Shown: positions 37,262-47,124, numbered from the stretch's first letter. The stretch is DNA of 64,000 bases from Rufibacter immobilis (GCF_003721565.1 NZ_RJJE01000009.1:744001-808000), one strand, 5' to 3'. Notes: generated from the sequence alone by a model not told the origin. A program made the numbers and translations.

Positions 37262-38638
37262 TTATTCGGTCAGGCCGCGTTTCAGCTCAGCCCACCAGCC
37301 TTCATTGATCACGTGCACAATGTCAAAGACCATGGCCCCATCAGACTTGGCGCGGCACATTTTCAGGGCTTTCACAAATTGCTCCGGGTGGCCAATGTAT
37401 TGGTCCACGTACACACCGGCGTACACCGGCACTTTGCCTTTGGTGATCTTCATGGCCATTTCGGCGGAGCCTTCCACGGTGTACCAGTCTTCTTTGCCTT
37501 TGCCCTGGCCCGCCTCGGTGCGGTTCACAGTGTTCACGTCAATGTTCTTGGCTTCAGACTTGGCTACCTCAAAGTAGTAGCTGCCGGTGGTGTACAGGTC
37601 CAGCGCCTCGGCGTAGCCGAAGTTCTTGTAGTTTGGCGTGGCCCAGCTGTAGGTCTGCGACGGGTCATACTCCTTGCTGGCCCAGTTCACGCCCACTTCA
37701 TAATATGTAGGGTACCAGGAGCCGGTGTAATCCCCGAAGATGAGTTTGGGGTTAATTTTCTTGAGCTCTGCACGGGCCTCGTAGATAAAATCATGGATGA
37801 CCTTGGCGCGCCACTCAATCCACTGCTTGTACAGCGGGCCAGGAACGCGTTCGGGCTTGCCGTCTTTGGTCTTGGCGTCTTTGGAGTAGGTGTAAATGTC
37901 TGCCGGGAAGTTGGCTACGGCTTTGCCGATGTATTTCTCAAATAGCTTTCTGGAAGCGTCAGAGAAATCGGCCTCAATGCCGTCATAGCGCACGCGGTCC
38001 AGCACCACCCCGTCCAGCTTGGGGTATTTGCTCACCAGTTCCTTCAGGATGGAAAGCTCGTATTTCTGCACCTCAGGCAAAGCCGGGTTCACCATAGCCG
38101 AGTACTTGTGCTTGAGGGTACTAATAAGTTTCATGCCCTCAGCAGTGTAATTCAATGACTGCCAGTTTTTCTTGGCCGGGTCTGTGAACACCGGTCCGCG
38201 GCTGAAGTGGTTGTGGCCCGCCACGAAAATATTGGTGGAGGCATGAACGGTCATGCCCAGTTTGTGCGCCTCTTCAATGAAAGCAGTGAGCAGATCAAAT
38301 TTCTCAGTTTTGGTAAAGCCCGCCCACTCGTTCATCACGGGTGCAATCTGGCTGGGGTACAGCACCTCCCCGGAGATAGGCTTCACGTCCACAATCACAT
38401 CGGTCACGCCCGCATCTTTTGACTTAGCCAGATAGTACTTCACGGAATCCTGGTAAGAGAACCGCTTAAAGTTGGCGGTAGCGTCAAAGTACAGCAGGTT
38501 GCGGCCTTTGGTGTTGCCCATGGGATTGGTATTGGCTTGCGCCGAGGGGGCGGCGGTAGAGGCAGCCTGCGGTTTAGAGCACATGCTCAGGGAAGCCATC
38601 AAAGCAGCCCCAATCACCGGTAAAAAGATCTTCTTCAT
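37262..38638 (-). CDS. GH10-like (GHL10-type) alpha-amylase-fold lipoprotein
   Basis: 458 residues. Lipoprotein signal peptide (LMASLSMC, Cys at about 20) followed by a low-complexity spacer and a TIM barrel (about 45-450). The pattern ...RNLLYFDATANF, GVTDVIVDVKPISGEVLYPS, HKLGMTVHASTNIF, PKLDGVVLDRVRYDG and KVPVYAGVYVDQYIG fits the glycosyl-hydrolase-like 10 family, with D in VVLDRVRYDG being the usual catalytic-site position. The substrate of this family is largely unknown. As a surface lipoprotein it likely cleaves the glycan before SusCD import. Confidence 0.8.
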   Translation of the reverse strand: MKKIFLPVIGAALMASLSMCSKPQAASTAAPSAQANTNPMGNTKGRNLLYFDATANFKRFSYQDSVKYYLAKSKDAGVTDVIVDVKPISGEVLYPSQIAPVMNEWAGFTKTEKFDLLTAFIEEAHKLGMTVHASTNIFVAGHNHFSRGPVFTDPAKKNWQSLNYTAEGMKLISTLKHKYSAMVNPALPEVQKYELSILKELVSKYPKLDGVVLDRVRYDGIEADFSDASRKLFEKYIGKAVANFPADIYTYSKDAKTKDGKPERVPGPLYKQWIEWRAKVIHDFIYEARAELKKINPKLIFGDYTGSWYPTYYEVGVNWASKEYDPSQTYSWATPNYKNFGYAEALDLYTTGSYYFEVAKSEAKNIDVNTVNRTEAGQGKGKEDWYTVEGSAEMAMKITKGKVPVYAGVYVDQYIGHPEQFVKALKMCRAKSDGAMVFDIVHVINEGWWAELKRGLTE

Positions 38639-38700
38639 GTAAGCGAATGTTAAAACAGAATTTTACAGAAAAGCGCCGCCATAGCGCTTCAGTGGTATTT

Positions 38701-38742
38701 CCCGTTTAGGGGCTCTTTTTGGAAAAACAGCCCCTAAACGGG
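38701..38742. repeat. Palindromic repeat, copy 18
   Basis: CCCGTTTAGGGGCTC / CAGCCCCTAAACGGG, 9 bases past the SusD stop. Confidence 0.9.
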
Positions 38743-38750
38743 AAACCAGA

Positions 38751-40445
38751 TTAGTTCCAGCCGTCGTTCTGGCTAAGGGTTTTGCTCAGGTCACGCTCAC
38801 GCTGCGGAATAGGCAACAGGTAATGCTTGGCCTCAAAGAGGCGGTTGTCCCGCTTGAAGCGCAGGGCCGCAGAAGCCGTATAGTCCGGAATGCTGTTCAG
38901 GTCGTGCTTGTCAGAGAGTTTAAAGTTTGGCGTGGCCGGCACGTTGGCGGGGTTCAGCGCGGCACCGTACACGGCACCCGGCATCACCAGCTCAGCGATC
39001 TGCCAGCGGCGGATGTCAAACCAGCGGAAGCCTTCCAGAGCCAGTTCCACGGTACGCTCCCGGCGCACCAGTTCCTGCAACTCCCGTTGGTTGCCCGCAA
39101 TGGAGCCATCCACATTCGGCTGACCGGCTCTGGCACGTACTTTATTGAGCGCGTCAATCACCGTATTATCGATCTGGCCCAGTTCAATTTTAGCCTCGGC
39201 GTAGGTGAGCAGAATCTCAGCGTAGCGCATAAAAATCCAGCTTACTTTGGAGGTGAAGAGCGTTTCATCTGAGAAGCTGTACTTGGCCCACAGATAGCCC
39301 ACCCCGTTTTTCACCGGTCCAAACGCATTAGTGAAGTCACCGTTGGTTCTGGACACCCAGTTGCCGTTCTCAAAGAATTTGGTGTTGTCACTGTAAATGT
39401 TGTAGACGGCAGTCTGCTTGTTCTCTGTGATGGTGTCTCCGTGCATCACCACGGTGTATTTTAAGCGCTGGTCGCGGTTGAGGCGCGGAGCAGTTGGGTT
39501 ATACACCTGAGACTCGTCTATGCGTTTGCCGTCTTTGCCTTCAAACATATCTACCAACCGCTGGGTTGGGAAACGTCCCGACTGCCCGCCCAAGCTTCTG
39601 GAGCCGTGGCCAAGTGGCACATAGGTAATAGAATTGGTGTAAGCATCTGAGTACAGGAGCTCAAACATGATCTCTTTGTTCACGTTTGCATTCTGCCCCG
39701 CGCGGGTAAACAGGTCCTGGAATCTAGGGTTCAGATCAAGCCCGGCATTTGCCATCACCAACTGGGCACTGGCGGCAGCCGTCTCGTAGTCTTTGTTGTA
39801 AAGCGCAATTCTGGCTTTTAAACCATAGGCTACGGCTTTGTTGAGCCGGCCTCTTTCCTTGGCGGTCCAGTCCAGGGCTGCGGCTGCTTCGTCCAGTTCT
39901 TTGTAGAGGAAACTCACTACTTCAGCCTTGGGCGTGCGGGTTTGGGTATAGAACTCCTCGGGCTGCAGCGGTTGGGTGATCAAAGGCACGTCACCGTACA
40001 TGAACACCAGGTGGTAGTAAGCGAACGCTCTCAGCACCCGGGCCTCGGCCTGAATTCTGTTGTAGGTAGCTTCCGCCACATTGCCCTTGCCTGCTTCCAT
40101 GCCGGCAAGCAGGTTGTTGGCCCGCTGTATGGACGTGTAGGCGAAGTTCCAAAGGCTGGAAACCGAACCGTTGTTCACATCAAACACTCCGGCGGCATTG
40201 CCTTGGTTACGCTCTATCCCAATATCAGTCCAGTGGTCAAAGAATACCTGGAACGGAACGGTGGCACTCTCCCACCTGATGGAACTGTACACGCCGGTGA
40301 GGCCAGCGTTCATCTCTACCTCAGTGGCGAGGAAAGTGGCCGTGGTGGGGGTATCTAATGGTACCTGGTCCAGAAAATCATCGCAGGCAGGCAGCAAAGA
40401 CATGGACAAGCACAAACTCGCTATATATAAAACCTTTTTCTTCAT
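38751..40445 (-). CDS. SusD/RagB-type surface lipoprotein
   Basis: 564 residues. Lipobox LSMSLLPAC (Cys at 21), then the SusD start CDDFLDQVPLDTPT. TPR-like helices include NRIQAEARVLRAFAYYHLVFMYGD, and the C-terminal region has RYAEILLTYAEAKIELGQ and RRERTVELALEGFRWFDIRRW. It is 11 bases downstream of its SusC partner on the minus strand, so both are co-transcribed. The sequence differs clearly from the SusD at 22 kb, so the two systems take different substrates. Confidence 0.95.
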   Translation of the reverse strand: MKKKVLYIASLCLSMSLLPACDDFLDQVPLDTPTTATFLATEVEMNAGLTGVYSSIRWESATVPFQVFFDHWTDIGIERNQGNAAGVFDVNNGSVSSLWNFAYTSIQRANNLLAGMEAGKGNVAEATYNRIQAEARVLRAFAYYHLVFMYGDVPLITQPLQPEEFYTQTRTPKAEVVSFLYKELDEAAAALDWTAKERGRLNKAVAYGLKARIALYNKDYETAAASAQLVMANAGLDLNPRFQDLFTRAGQNANVNKEIMFELLYSDAYTNSITYVPLGHGSRSLGGQSGRFPTQRLVDMFEGKDGKRIDESQVYNPTAPRLNRDQRLKYTVVMHGDTITENKQTAVYNIYSDNTKFFENGNWVSRTNGDFTNAFGPVKNGVGYLWAKYSFSDETLFTSKVSWIFMRYAEILLTYAEAKIELGQIDNTVIDALNKVRARAGQPNVDGSIAGNQRELQELVRRERTVELALEGFRWFDIRRWQIAELVMPGAVYGAALNPANVPATPNFKLSDKHDLNSIPDYTASAALRFKRDNRLFEAKHYLLPIPQRERDLSKTLSQNDGWN

Positions 40446-40456
40446 CTTCTTAGTCC

Positions 40457-43400
40457 TTAGAATTTGATGTTCATCCCGAAGGTGAATGTTTTCATGATAG
40501 GGTAGAAATCACCGGTGTTGTCATTGATTTCCGGGTCAAAGCCTGGGTAGAAGTTATCCCAGGTGAAGAGGTTCTGGGCGCTGGCGTAGAATCTCCAGGA
40601 GCTGATTTTCACTTTCTGGGTCAATTCTTTGGGCAGGGTGTAACCTAATACCACGTTTTTCAACCGCAGGTAAGCGCCAGACTTGATCCAGTAAGAAGAA
40701 GGCCGATAGTTAGGATTGTCAGACACGTTCTTGATGCTCAGCTGTGGGTAAGCAGCCCCTGGGTTCTCTGGGGTCCAGAAGTCTTTCTGGAACTCATACA
40801 TGGTACCCTGGAAACCACCGGAGTAGAACGGCTGCACACCAGTACCAGACATGTAGTTGTCACGCTTGCCTATGCCCTGGAAGAAAATAGTGGCGTCAAA
40901 ACCTTTGTACTGAGCGGCAAAGTTGGCACTGTACTCATAGCGTGGCATGGAGTTGCCCAACACTACGCGGTCATAGGTGTCAATCAAGCCATCCGGGATT
41001 CCGTTAGGGCCGCTCACATCGCGGTATTTCACGTCACCGGGCTTGTTGCCAGCAATACGCGGTGAGGCGTTTACTTCATCCTGGCTCTGGAACAGGCCTT
41101 CGGCGATGTAGCCATAGTAAGAATTGTAGGCATAGCCCTCACGGCCAATCAGGTTTCCGGTCACGTACTCCTGGCCATTCAGGTTGGTCACCTCGTTTTT
41201 CACATCTGAGAGGTTGGCCTGTATCTGGTAGTGGAAATCGTTGATGTCATCTTTCCAGGTCACGCCCAGTTCCCAGCCCGTGTTGCGCATAGTACCTGCA
41301 TTCACATAAGGGGCGGCGGCGCCTACGTAGTTAGGAATAGGAATGCGCTGAAGCATGTCCTCAATATCGCGGCTAAAATAATCGGCGGTGATGGAGAGTT
41401 GGTTGTTCAGCAACCCGAAGTCAGCCCCAATGTCAAAGATTTTGGAGGTCTCCCACAGAATGCCCCGGTTTGGGGTATCTAACAGCACATAGCCTGGGCT
41501 AACGGAGTTATTGAAGAAGTAATTGTAGGCGTTACCGGCAGCATACGAAGGATAAGTTGGGTAAAACCCGAAGGTGCTGCTGCCCAGGTTCTGGTTGCCC
41601 AAGGCACCGTAAGAAGCCCTGATTTTAGCCTCGTTCACTACGCCAGAAATCCCTTCCCAGAAATCTTCCTGGGAAATACGCCAACCGGCAGAGATAGACG
41701 GGAACATGCCCCAACGGTTTCCATCCTGGAATCTGGAAGAGGCATCCCAGCGGCCGTTCAGTTCCAGCAGGTATTTTTCGTCATAGTTATAGGCTACGCG
41801 GCTGTAGAGAGACACCATGGTCTGGCGTCTGGCACCAGACAAAGCTATCTGCGTGGCAGGGTCGCCGCTGCTGAGGAACGGAAGATCCGGGGTCAGCAGA
41901 TTGGCGCGGGAACCGTTGATGAAACTATAGATATTGTCTTCTGTGCTAAAACCGCCCAGCAGGGTAAGATTGTGTTTCCCGAAAGACTTGTTGTACGTAG
42001 CCTGGGTACGGAAAAGGTCTTGCCCAATATCTGTAGACATGTCTGAGATAGAGGTATTAGGCGGATAGAGGGTTTTTAGTTTCAGTACATTGTTCACCAA
42101 GTCCGGCTCATACACCTGATATTGCTTGATAAGGTTAGTACTCCGCTCATTGGCTCTGTTAATGCTGTAAGTGGCAAATAATTCTAAGCCCTCAATAGGA
42201 GTGTAACGCAAAGTACCGCTGATGATCCTGGAATTGGTGATCTTGTCATTAAACCCTGAGGCCTCTGCCTGCGCAATGGGGTTACGGTTTTCCCAACCGG
42301 CACCGTACTCACCGGTGTTGAATCTGCCGGGCACGTAAGCGGGCAAACCAATGGCCTGCCGGATGAGGAACCCTGGAGACGAATCTCCCGGCCAGGTTCT
42401 GTCACCACGGTTCATGACCAAGTCCATGGAAGCCGTCAACCCTTTGGCCAGTTCCATGTCAGTATTGAACCGGAAATCTATCCGTTGGTAATTAGTATTT
42501 TGGGTAAGTCCGTTCTGGTTAAGATAAGAACCAGAGGCGAAGGTTTTGATTTTGTCTGTTCCCCCGGTGAGGATGAGGTTATGGCTCTGCATAGCGCCGT
42601 TGTTAGACAGCACTTCATCTACCCAGTCTGTATTGAAGAGAGAGAAATTGTCTGGTCCGGTAGCCTCATACCGGGCGATGGCATCTGTGAAAGAAGGCCG
42701 GTTGCCGTCGTTCACCTGCGCAATGTCAAAATACTTCATGTGGTCCAGGGCATTCACCTTGTCTGGCATGTTGGTGGCTTTCTGCCAACCGGCGTACATG
42801 TTGTACTGCACGTTAATGCCCTTGGCGCTGCCCCGCTTGGTAGTGATGAGCACCACGCCATTCGCTGCTTTTGAACCGTAAACCGCCGCGGCGGCAGCGT
42901 CTTTCAGAATAGAAATGCTTTCAATGTTGTTGGGGTCAATGGCATCTAAGCTCATCTCCACGTTGTCTACCAGCACCAACGGATTGCTGCCGGCGGCAAT
43001 AGAACCTAGTCCTCTGATTCGGATGGTGGGCGAATCACCGCCCGGCAAACCTGATTGCTGCTGTACGTTCACCCCGGGGGCAATACCCTGTAAGGCCAAA
43101 CCGGTAGAGGCCACGGGACGCTTAGTCAACTCCCCTCCATCTACCACTGATACCGAACCAGTCAGGTTCACCTTCTTTTGGGTGCCATACCCTACCACCA
43201 CCACTTCTTCCAGGGCCTTGGCAGAAGTTTGCAGCACAATGGTCACCGGGCTGTTCCCCTGTACCGTCACTTCCTGTGACTCATAGCCAATATAATTCAC
43301 CACCAGCACCGGATTGGCTTCTGTCACTTGCAGACTGAAGCGGCCCTCCACATCTGTAGATGACCCGTTGGTGGTTCCTTTCACAATCACGGATACTCCT

Positions 43401-43552
43401 GGTAGCGGCTCTTTTGCCGCATCTGTCACTACTCCGGAGACGGTTCTACTCTGCGCCAGTACGCCAGAGGACACGCAGAGTAACATAAAAATGGGAAGCA
43501 TGAGGGCAACCAGTAGTTTTTTGCAAGTTGCTCCTCCTGGAGTGTTTACCAT
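40457..43552 (-). CDS. SusC/RagA-type TonB-dependent transporter
   Basis: 1031 residues. Signal peptide ending GVLAQ, CarboxypepD_reg-like domain (SRTVSGVVTDAAKEPLPGVSV, about 36-120), the SusC junction VVVGYGTQKKVNLTGSV, and the plug end DAAAAAVYGSKAANGVVLITTKRG, then the barrel ending FTFGMNIKF. The start MVNTPGGATCKK gives a rather long n-region but remains the best ATG. It is 57 bases downstream of the FAD protein gene. It imports the oligosaccharides handled by the rest of the locus. Confidence 0.95.
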   Translation of the reverse strand: MVNTPGGATCKKLLVALMLPIFMLLCVSSGVLAQSRTVSGVVTDAAKEPLPGVSVIVKGTTNGSSTDVEGRFSLQVTEANPVLVVNYIGYESQEVTVQGNSPVTIVLQTSAKALEEVVVVGYGTQKKVNLTGSVSVVDGGELTKRPVASTGLALQGIAPGVNVQQQSGLPGGDSPTIRIRGLGSIAAGSNPLVLVDNVEMSLDAIDPNNIESISILKDAAAAAVYGSKAANGVVLITTKRGSAKGINVQYNMYAGWQKATNMPDKVNALDHMKYFDIAQVNDGNRPSFTDAIARYEATGPDNFSLFNTDWVDEVLSNNGAMQSHNLILTGGTDKIKTFASGSYLNQNGLTQNTNYQRIDFRFNTDMELAKGLTASMDLVMNRGDRTWPGDSSPGFLIRQAIGLPAYVPGRFNTGEYGAGWENRNPIAQAEASGFNDKITNSRIISGTLRYTPIEGLELFATYSINRANERSTNLIKQYQVYEPDLVNNVLKLKTLYPPNTSISDMSTDIGQDLFRTQATYNKSFGKHNLTLLGGFSTEDNIYSFINGSRANLLTPDLPFLSSGDPATQIALSGARRQTMVSLYSRVAYNYDEKYLLELNGRWDASSRFQDGNRWGMFPSISAGWRISQEDFWEGISGVVNEAKIRASYGALGNQNLGSSTFGFYPTYPSYAAGNAYNYFFNNSVSPGYVLLDTPNRGILWETSKIFDIGADFGLLNNQLSITADYFSRDIEDMLQRIPIPNYVGAAAPYVNAGTMRNTGWELGVTWKDDINDFHYQIQANLSDVKNEVTNLNGQEYVTGNLIGREGYAYNSYYGYIAEGLFQSQDEVNASPRIAGNKPGDVKYRDVSGPNGIPDGLIDTYDRVVLGNSMPRYEYSANFAAQYKGFDATIFFQGIGKRDNYMSGTGVQPFYSGGFQGTMYEFQKDFWTPENPGAAYPQLSIKNVSDNPNYRPSSYWIKSGAYLRLKNVVLGYTLPKELTQKVKISSWRFYASAQNLFTWDNFYPGFDPEINDNTGDFYPIMKTFTFGMNIKF

Positions 43553-43609
43553 TATCTTTTTAATTAGGCGTGAGAAATTTGTGCAGTAAGCGGTGTTATT
43601 AGGTAAAGA

Positions 43610-45484
43610 TTATATTCCTTGCCCTGCCAGATGACCGTCAAAATTGATCTTGAGGGCAAACGGGTTTAAGAGACGATCTACCAACAGTGCAGCTTCGCGG
43701 CGGTTTAGCTCCAGCTCTGGCGCGGCAGCTCTATTAAGTTTCAGGGCTCCATATTCGGCGGCCACTTTCTCATAGGTAATAGAGGTATTCACCGTGGCCA
43801 GAATTTCACCCAGGAACTTGAGCGTAAGATTACTGCCCGAGGCTTGGAAGGCTTTCAGGGATTCATAGTAAGGTTTGAGACCAGATACCAGTTCGTATTC
43901 GCTCACAGGGCGCTCTGGATAGAACCAGGTTTGGTTCGCCCATTTGTAAGGCAGACCCGTTCCTTTCAGAATTCCGGTAGCACCTATGCGTTGCAGGGCG
44001 GCAAAATGCGGGTCTTGCGGCTTCACGTCAATGTAAGGCATGAGGTAGGCTTTGGAGTCCAGCAGAGCCTGCTGCACTTCTCTGATGTTCACCTCACGGG
44101 GCTGCACGTTGTTTTTAAGAGCCACTGCTGCCAAAGCTCCAGCCGCCTGCCCAATTCCTAATACTACCGGCTGCAGACGGGTGGCTCCGTTCACGATATT
44201 GGTCACGCCAATACTTTTTTCGGCTACAATCAGACCGTCTACGCCCTGCGGGATCAGGGACCCCAGCGGCACGTTGTAAGAAGGCACCTTGATTTTCACA
44301 AAGTCAATGGCCGGGGCGTTGGGGTTCTTGAGGTGGTGGTGGTCAATGGTGTAATCGCCCACGGCTACCCCGGTGCGGTAATAGGCTTCTTTCTGGTCAA
44401 ACGGCTGGGACACGTGCTGCAACGCGAAACGAGCCAATGCCTTTACCCTTCTTGATTCACGGTGGTACGGAATCATCGGCATTTTATCGGAGGTAGGGAA
44501 TTCATCATCGGCAATTCCCAGGTTCTTGAAGCCTAGTTCGGTTTGCAGGTAGTACAGGAAGCGGAGCGTATGCAGTTTGGCTTCTTTCAGGGCCTCGGTG
44601 CGTTCTGCCGGAGTTTTCTCTATAATGTTCAGGTAAATATCATTGCCGCACTTAGGCCAGTTGATCATGTACTTGTTGTTGGGGAGCTTGCTGTAGCCCA
44701 TCATCTGGAGGCAGTTCTCGTTAGGTCCTCCATCGGCGGCTGGGTCAGACACATCACAGGCACAGTCAAATTCCTTTGGGTTGTAGCCCGCGGGTTTCTT
44801 GATGGTTTTGTTTGCGCCTTTGCCGTAGTCTTTCAGCACCACCACGTAAGTCATATCCTGAATGATGTCATTGGCCTGCTCTGGGGCAAACTCCTCACCG
44901 GTGTCATGTTTGCTGTCCATACCAATGTCATATTTGGCACCGGTTTTGGCCATCACATCGCCTAGTTCAGTGGCGTCTATCACCAGTTTGGCCTCAATGG
45001 TGCGTTTTTTCTTTCCGTTTTTCACGGTTACCTGCCAACCAGTGCCGTTCTTTTTCACCTCTTGCCAGGTGGTGTTATACCAAACTGTCAGGTTCTTCTC
45101 ATTGGCCAGCTCTTTGAGCAGCTTGTTGCCAATGCTTGGCTCAAACAAGGTGTTGCTTACCCAGCCCGTCTCTACCGCGGCAGGTCCGCCATAGTGATTG
45201 TACAGCTTCTGCCGGAACTCTCCCCACAAACCAGACGGCATCTGATGGTTTCCGTCAATGGCGGCCACCCCGGCGGCCGTAAGCATACCGCCTAGCCAAG
45301 GAGTTTCCTCCACAATCAATACCTTTGTACCCATTCTGGCAGCCTGCACCCCAGCGGTAGTACCGCTGGCGCCTCCGCCAATGATCAATAAATCGGTCTT
45401 TACTACTTGCGCCTGCACCAGACAAGCACAGAATATAAAGCAGATAAACGCTAGAAAAGAGTAAGCTTTGGGTTTAGTTAGCAT
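43610..45484 (-). CDS. Exported FAD-dependent oxidoreductase (FAD_oxidored type)
   Basis: 624 residues. ATG at 45484 preferred over a TTG two codons earlier. Signal peptide (MLTKPKAYSFLAFICFIFCACLVQAQ), followed directly by an FAD-binding Rossmann motif, LLIIGGGASGTTAGVQAARMG, and VEETPWLGGMLTAAGVAAID (positions 45310-45400). The C-terminal half is an S-layer-like/EF-type helical region that ends TALLVDRLLN-like. These proteins recur at the head of Bacteroidota glycan loci and were once annotated 'xanthan lyase'. Substrate unknown; sugar oxidation in the periplasm is likely. First gene of the minus-strand unit, divergent from the ROK regulator. Confidence 0.85.
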   Translation of the reverse strand: MLTKPKAYSFLAFICFIFCACLVQAQVVKTDLLIIGGGASGTTAGVQAARMGTKVLIVEETPWLGGMLTAAGVAAIDGNHQMPSGLWGEFRQKLYNHYGGPAAVETGWVSNTLFEPSIGNKLLKELANEKNLTVWYNTTWQEVKKNGTGWQVTVKNGKKKRTIEAKLVIDATELGDVMAKTGAKYDIGMDSKHDTGEEFAPEQANDIIQDMTYVVVLKDYGKGANKTIKKPAGYNPKEFDCACDVSDPAADGGPNENCLQMMGYSKLPNNKYMINWPKCGNDIYLNIIEKTPAERTEALKEAKLHTLRFLYYLQTELGFKNLGIADDEFPTSDKMPMIPYHRESRRVKALARFALQHVSQPFDQKEAYYRTGVAVGDYTIDHHHLKNPNAPAIDFVKIKVPSYNVPLGSLIPQGVDGLIVAEKSIGVTNIVNGATRLQPVVLGIGQAAGALAAVALKNNVQPREVNIREVQQALLDSKAYLMPYIDVKPQDPHFAALQRIGATGILKGTGLPYKWANQTWFYPERPVSEYELVSGLKPYYESLKAFQASGSNLTLKFLGEILATVNTSITYEKVAAEYGALKLNRAAAPELELNRREAALLVDRLLNPFALKINFDGHLAGQGI

Positions 45485-45694
45485 GAGCAAGAATATTTAC
45501 TACCAAGGTAATTATTTAAATTAATAAATTAAAAAATCTTATTAAATATTTTTATTAAGTGAGCTTCTTCGTAATAAACTTCTGCTTTATTAAATTGCTA
45601 AGTATTCAATATTACATATAGTACTTGGCCGGAGCATTTGAACCTATTAAAGCAGCTGCGGCAGAATTCATATCCACTATACAACATTCAAAAG
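45485..45694. promoter_or_regulatory. Divergent AT-rich control region of the glycan locus
   Basis: 210 bases between the FAD gene and the ROK regulator. AT-rich with an inverted repeat TAATAAA-N7-TTTATTA at 45572-45592, a natural candidate operator for the ROK protein. No perfect TAnnTTTG element was found. Confidence 0.5.
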
Positions 45695-46921
45695 ATGACG
45701 AGAACTTTCTTTGAGGAAATTAACAGTGACAGTCCAACCGGGGTAGCATTCAAGAATGTGAACCTTAAAAAGAAAGTTATTTCTTATTTCGCCAATACAG
45801 GGAACGCCACCATTGCAGAACTGGGCAAAGAACTGAACCTGAGCGTACCCAAGGTTACCAGCTTGCTGAACGAGCTCATCCAGGACGGACTGGTACAAGA
45901 CCACGGCAAAGTAGATTCTACCGGCGGAAGAAAGCCCAACGTATATGGCCTGGCTCCGGACTCAGCGTTTTTTCTGGGCATTGAGGTAAAAACGCACCAT
46001 ATTAATATTGGCCTTACCAACTTCCAGAAAAGCCTGGCCAGTGACTTTAAGCAGTACCCGTACAAACTGGTCAACACCCGAGAGTCTCTGGACGAGCTTT
46101 GCCAGATCATCAATGGGTTTATAGAAGAGCTGCCTATCTCCAGAGAGAAAATTTTGGGCATGGGCATCAACTTATCTGGCCGTATCAATTATACCCAAGG
46201 CTACAGCTACAGCTTCTTCCACTTTCATGAAGACCCGCTGAGCAAGATCATTGAAAATGCTGTGGGCATCAAGGTCTTTCTGGAGAACGACTCCCGCGCC
46301 ATGGCCTACGGCGAATTCTGCTCCGGTGTGGTCAACAATGAGAAAGACGTCCTGTTCCTCAACCTGGACTACGGGATAGGGATGGGCATGATGATGAACG
46401 GCCAGCTGTACTACGGCAAGTCTGGGTACTCCGGTGAATTTGGCCATATTCCCCTTTTCCAGAACGAGATCATCTGCAACTGCGGCAAGAAAGGCTGTCT
46501 GGAAACCGAAGCCTCTGGCTGGGCGCTGGTGGAAATGTTCAAGGAACGCCTCAGAGACGGCGCCTCCTCCCTGGCCCTCCGCGACAACGTGCAGCCCGAA
46601 GACCTTCGGCTAGATGATATTATTGCCGCTGCCCACAATGACGATGTGCTGGCCATAGAACTCATTGCCAAAATTGGCGAGAAGATTGGCAAGGGCATAG
46701 CGGTGCTCATCAACCTCTTCAACCCCGAACTGGTGATTTTAGGCGGCAGCCTTTCCTCTACCGAAGACTACATTCTGCTGCCCATCAAGAGTGCTATCAA
46801 GAAGTACTCGCTTAGCCTGGTGAATAATGACACGCAGCTGAAAGTCTCCAAACTGGGCGAACAAGCCGGGGTGATTGGCGCCTGCCTGCTGGTGCGCCAC
46901 CGGCTGCTCGCGCTGGAATAG
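45695..46921 (+). CDS. ROK-family transcriptional regulator (NagC/XylR-like)
   Basis: 408 residues. ATG at 45695; a TTG at 45638 would add 19 residues of no clear value. An N-terminal winged HTH (about 13-70, ...ATIAELGKELNLSVPKVTSLLNELIQDGLV, positions 45810-45900) is followed by a ROK sugar-kinase-like domain with the zinc motif C261-N-C-G-K-K-G-C268, FLGIEVKTHHINIGL and EFGHIPL. NagC-type proteins release DNA when they bind amino-sugar phosphates or free sugars. Its divergent position next to the FAD/SusCD/AGE locus strongly suggests local control of that locus. Confidence 0.9.
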   Translation: MTRTFFEEINSDSPTGVAFKNVNLKKKVISYFANTGNATIAELGKELNLSVPKVTSLLNELIQDGLVQDHGKVDSTGGRKPNVYGLAPDSAFFLGIEVKTHHINIGLTNFQKSLASDFKQYPYKLVNTRESLDELCQIINGFIEELPISREKILGMGINLSGRINYTQGYSYSFFHFHEDPLSKIIENAVGIKVFLENDSRAMAYGEFCSGVVNNEKDVLFLNLDYGIGMGMMMNGQLYYGKSGYSGEFGHIPLFQNEIICNCGKKGCLETEASGWALVEMFKERLRDGASSLALRDNVQPEDLRLDDIIAAAHNDDVLAIELIAKIGEKIGKGIAVLINLFNPELVILGGSLSSTEDYILLPIKSAIKKYSLSLVNNDTQLKVSKLGEQAGVIGACLLVRHRLLALE

Positions 46922-46950
46922 TCCCAACCACATTTCCGTCCCATCATTAC

Positions 46951-47000
46951 AAAAGCCGTTTAGGGGCCGTTTTTCAAAAAACAGCCCCTAAACGGCTTTT
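46951..47000. repeat. Palindromic repeat, copy 19 (25-bp arms)
   Basis: AAAAGCC outer stem flanks the GTTTAGGGGCCG core; one arm mismatch only. It lies between the convergent ROK and GH20 genes and could also serve as a bidirectional terminator. Confidence 0.9.
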
Positions 47001-47124
47001 GGTAAACGTGTCTTTGTGAGTGCAGAAAATGTCTGCTCTTCAGATCCTGTACCTTTTCTAGCTGTTACACCAGGAATAGGCAAGTCTAAGTTCTTCCTCT
47101 GGAAGTTAAGTTCTTAGAACGGCT

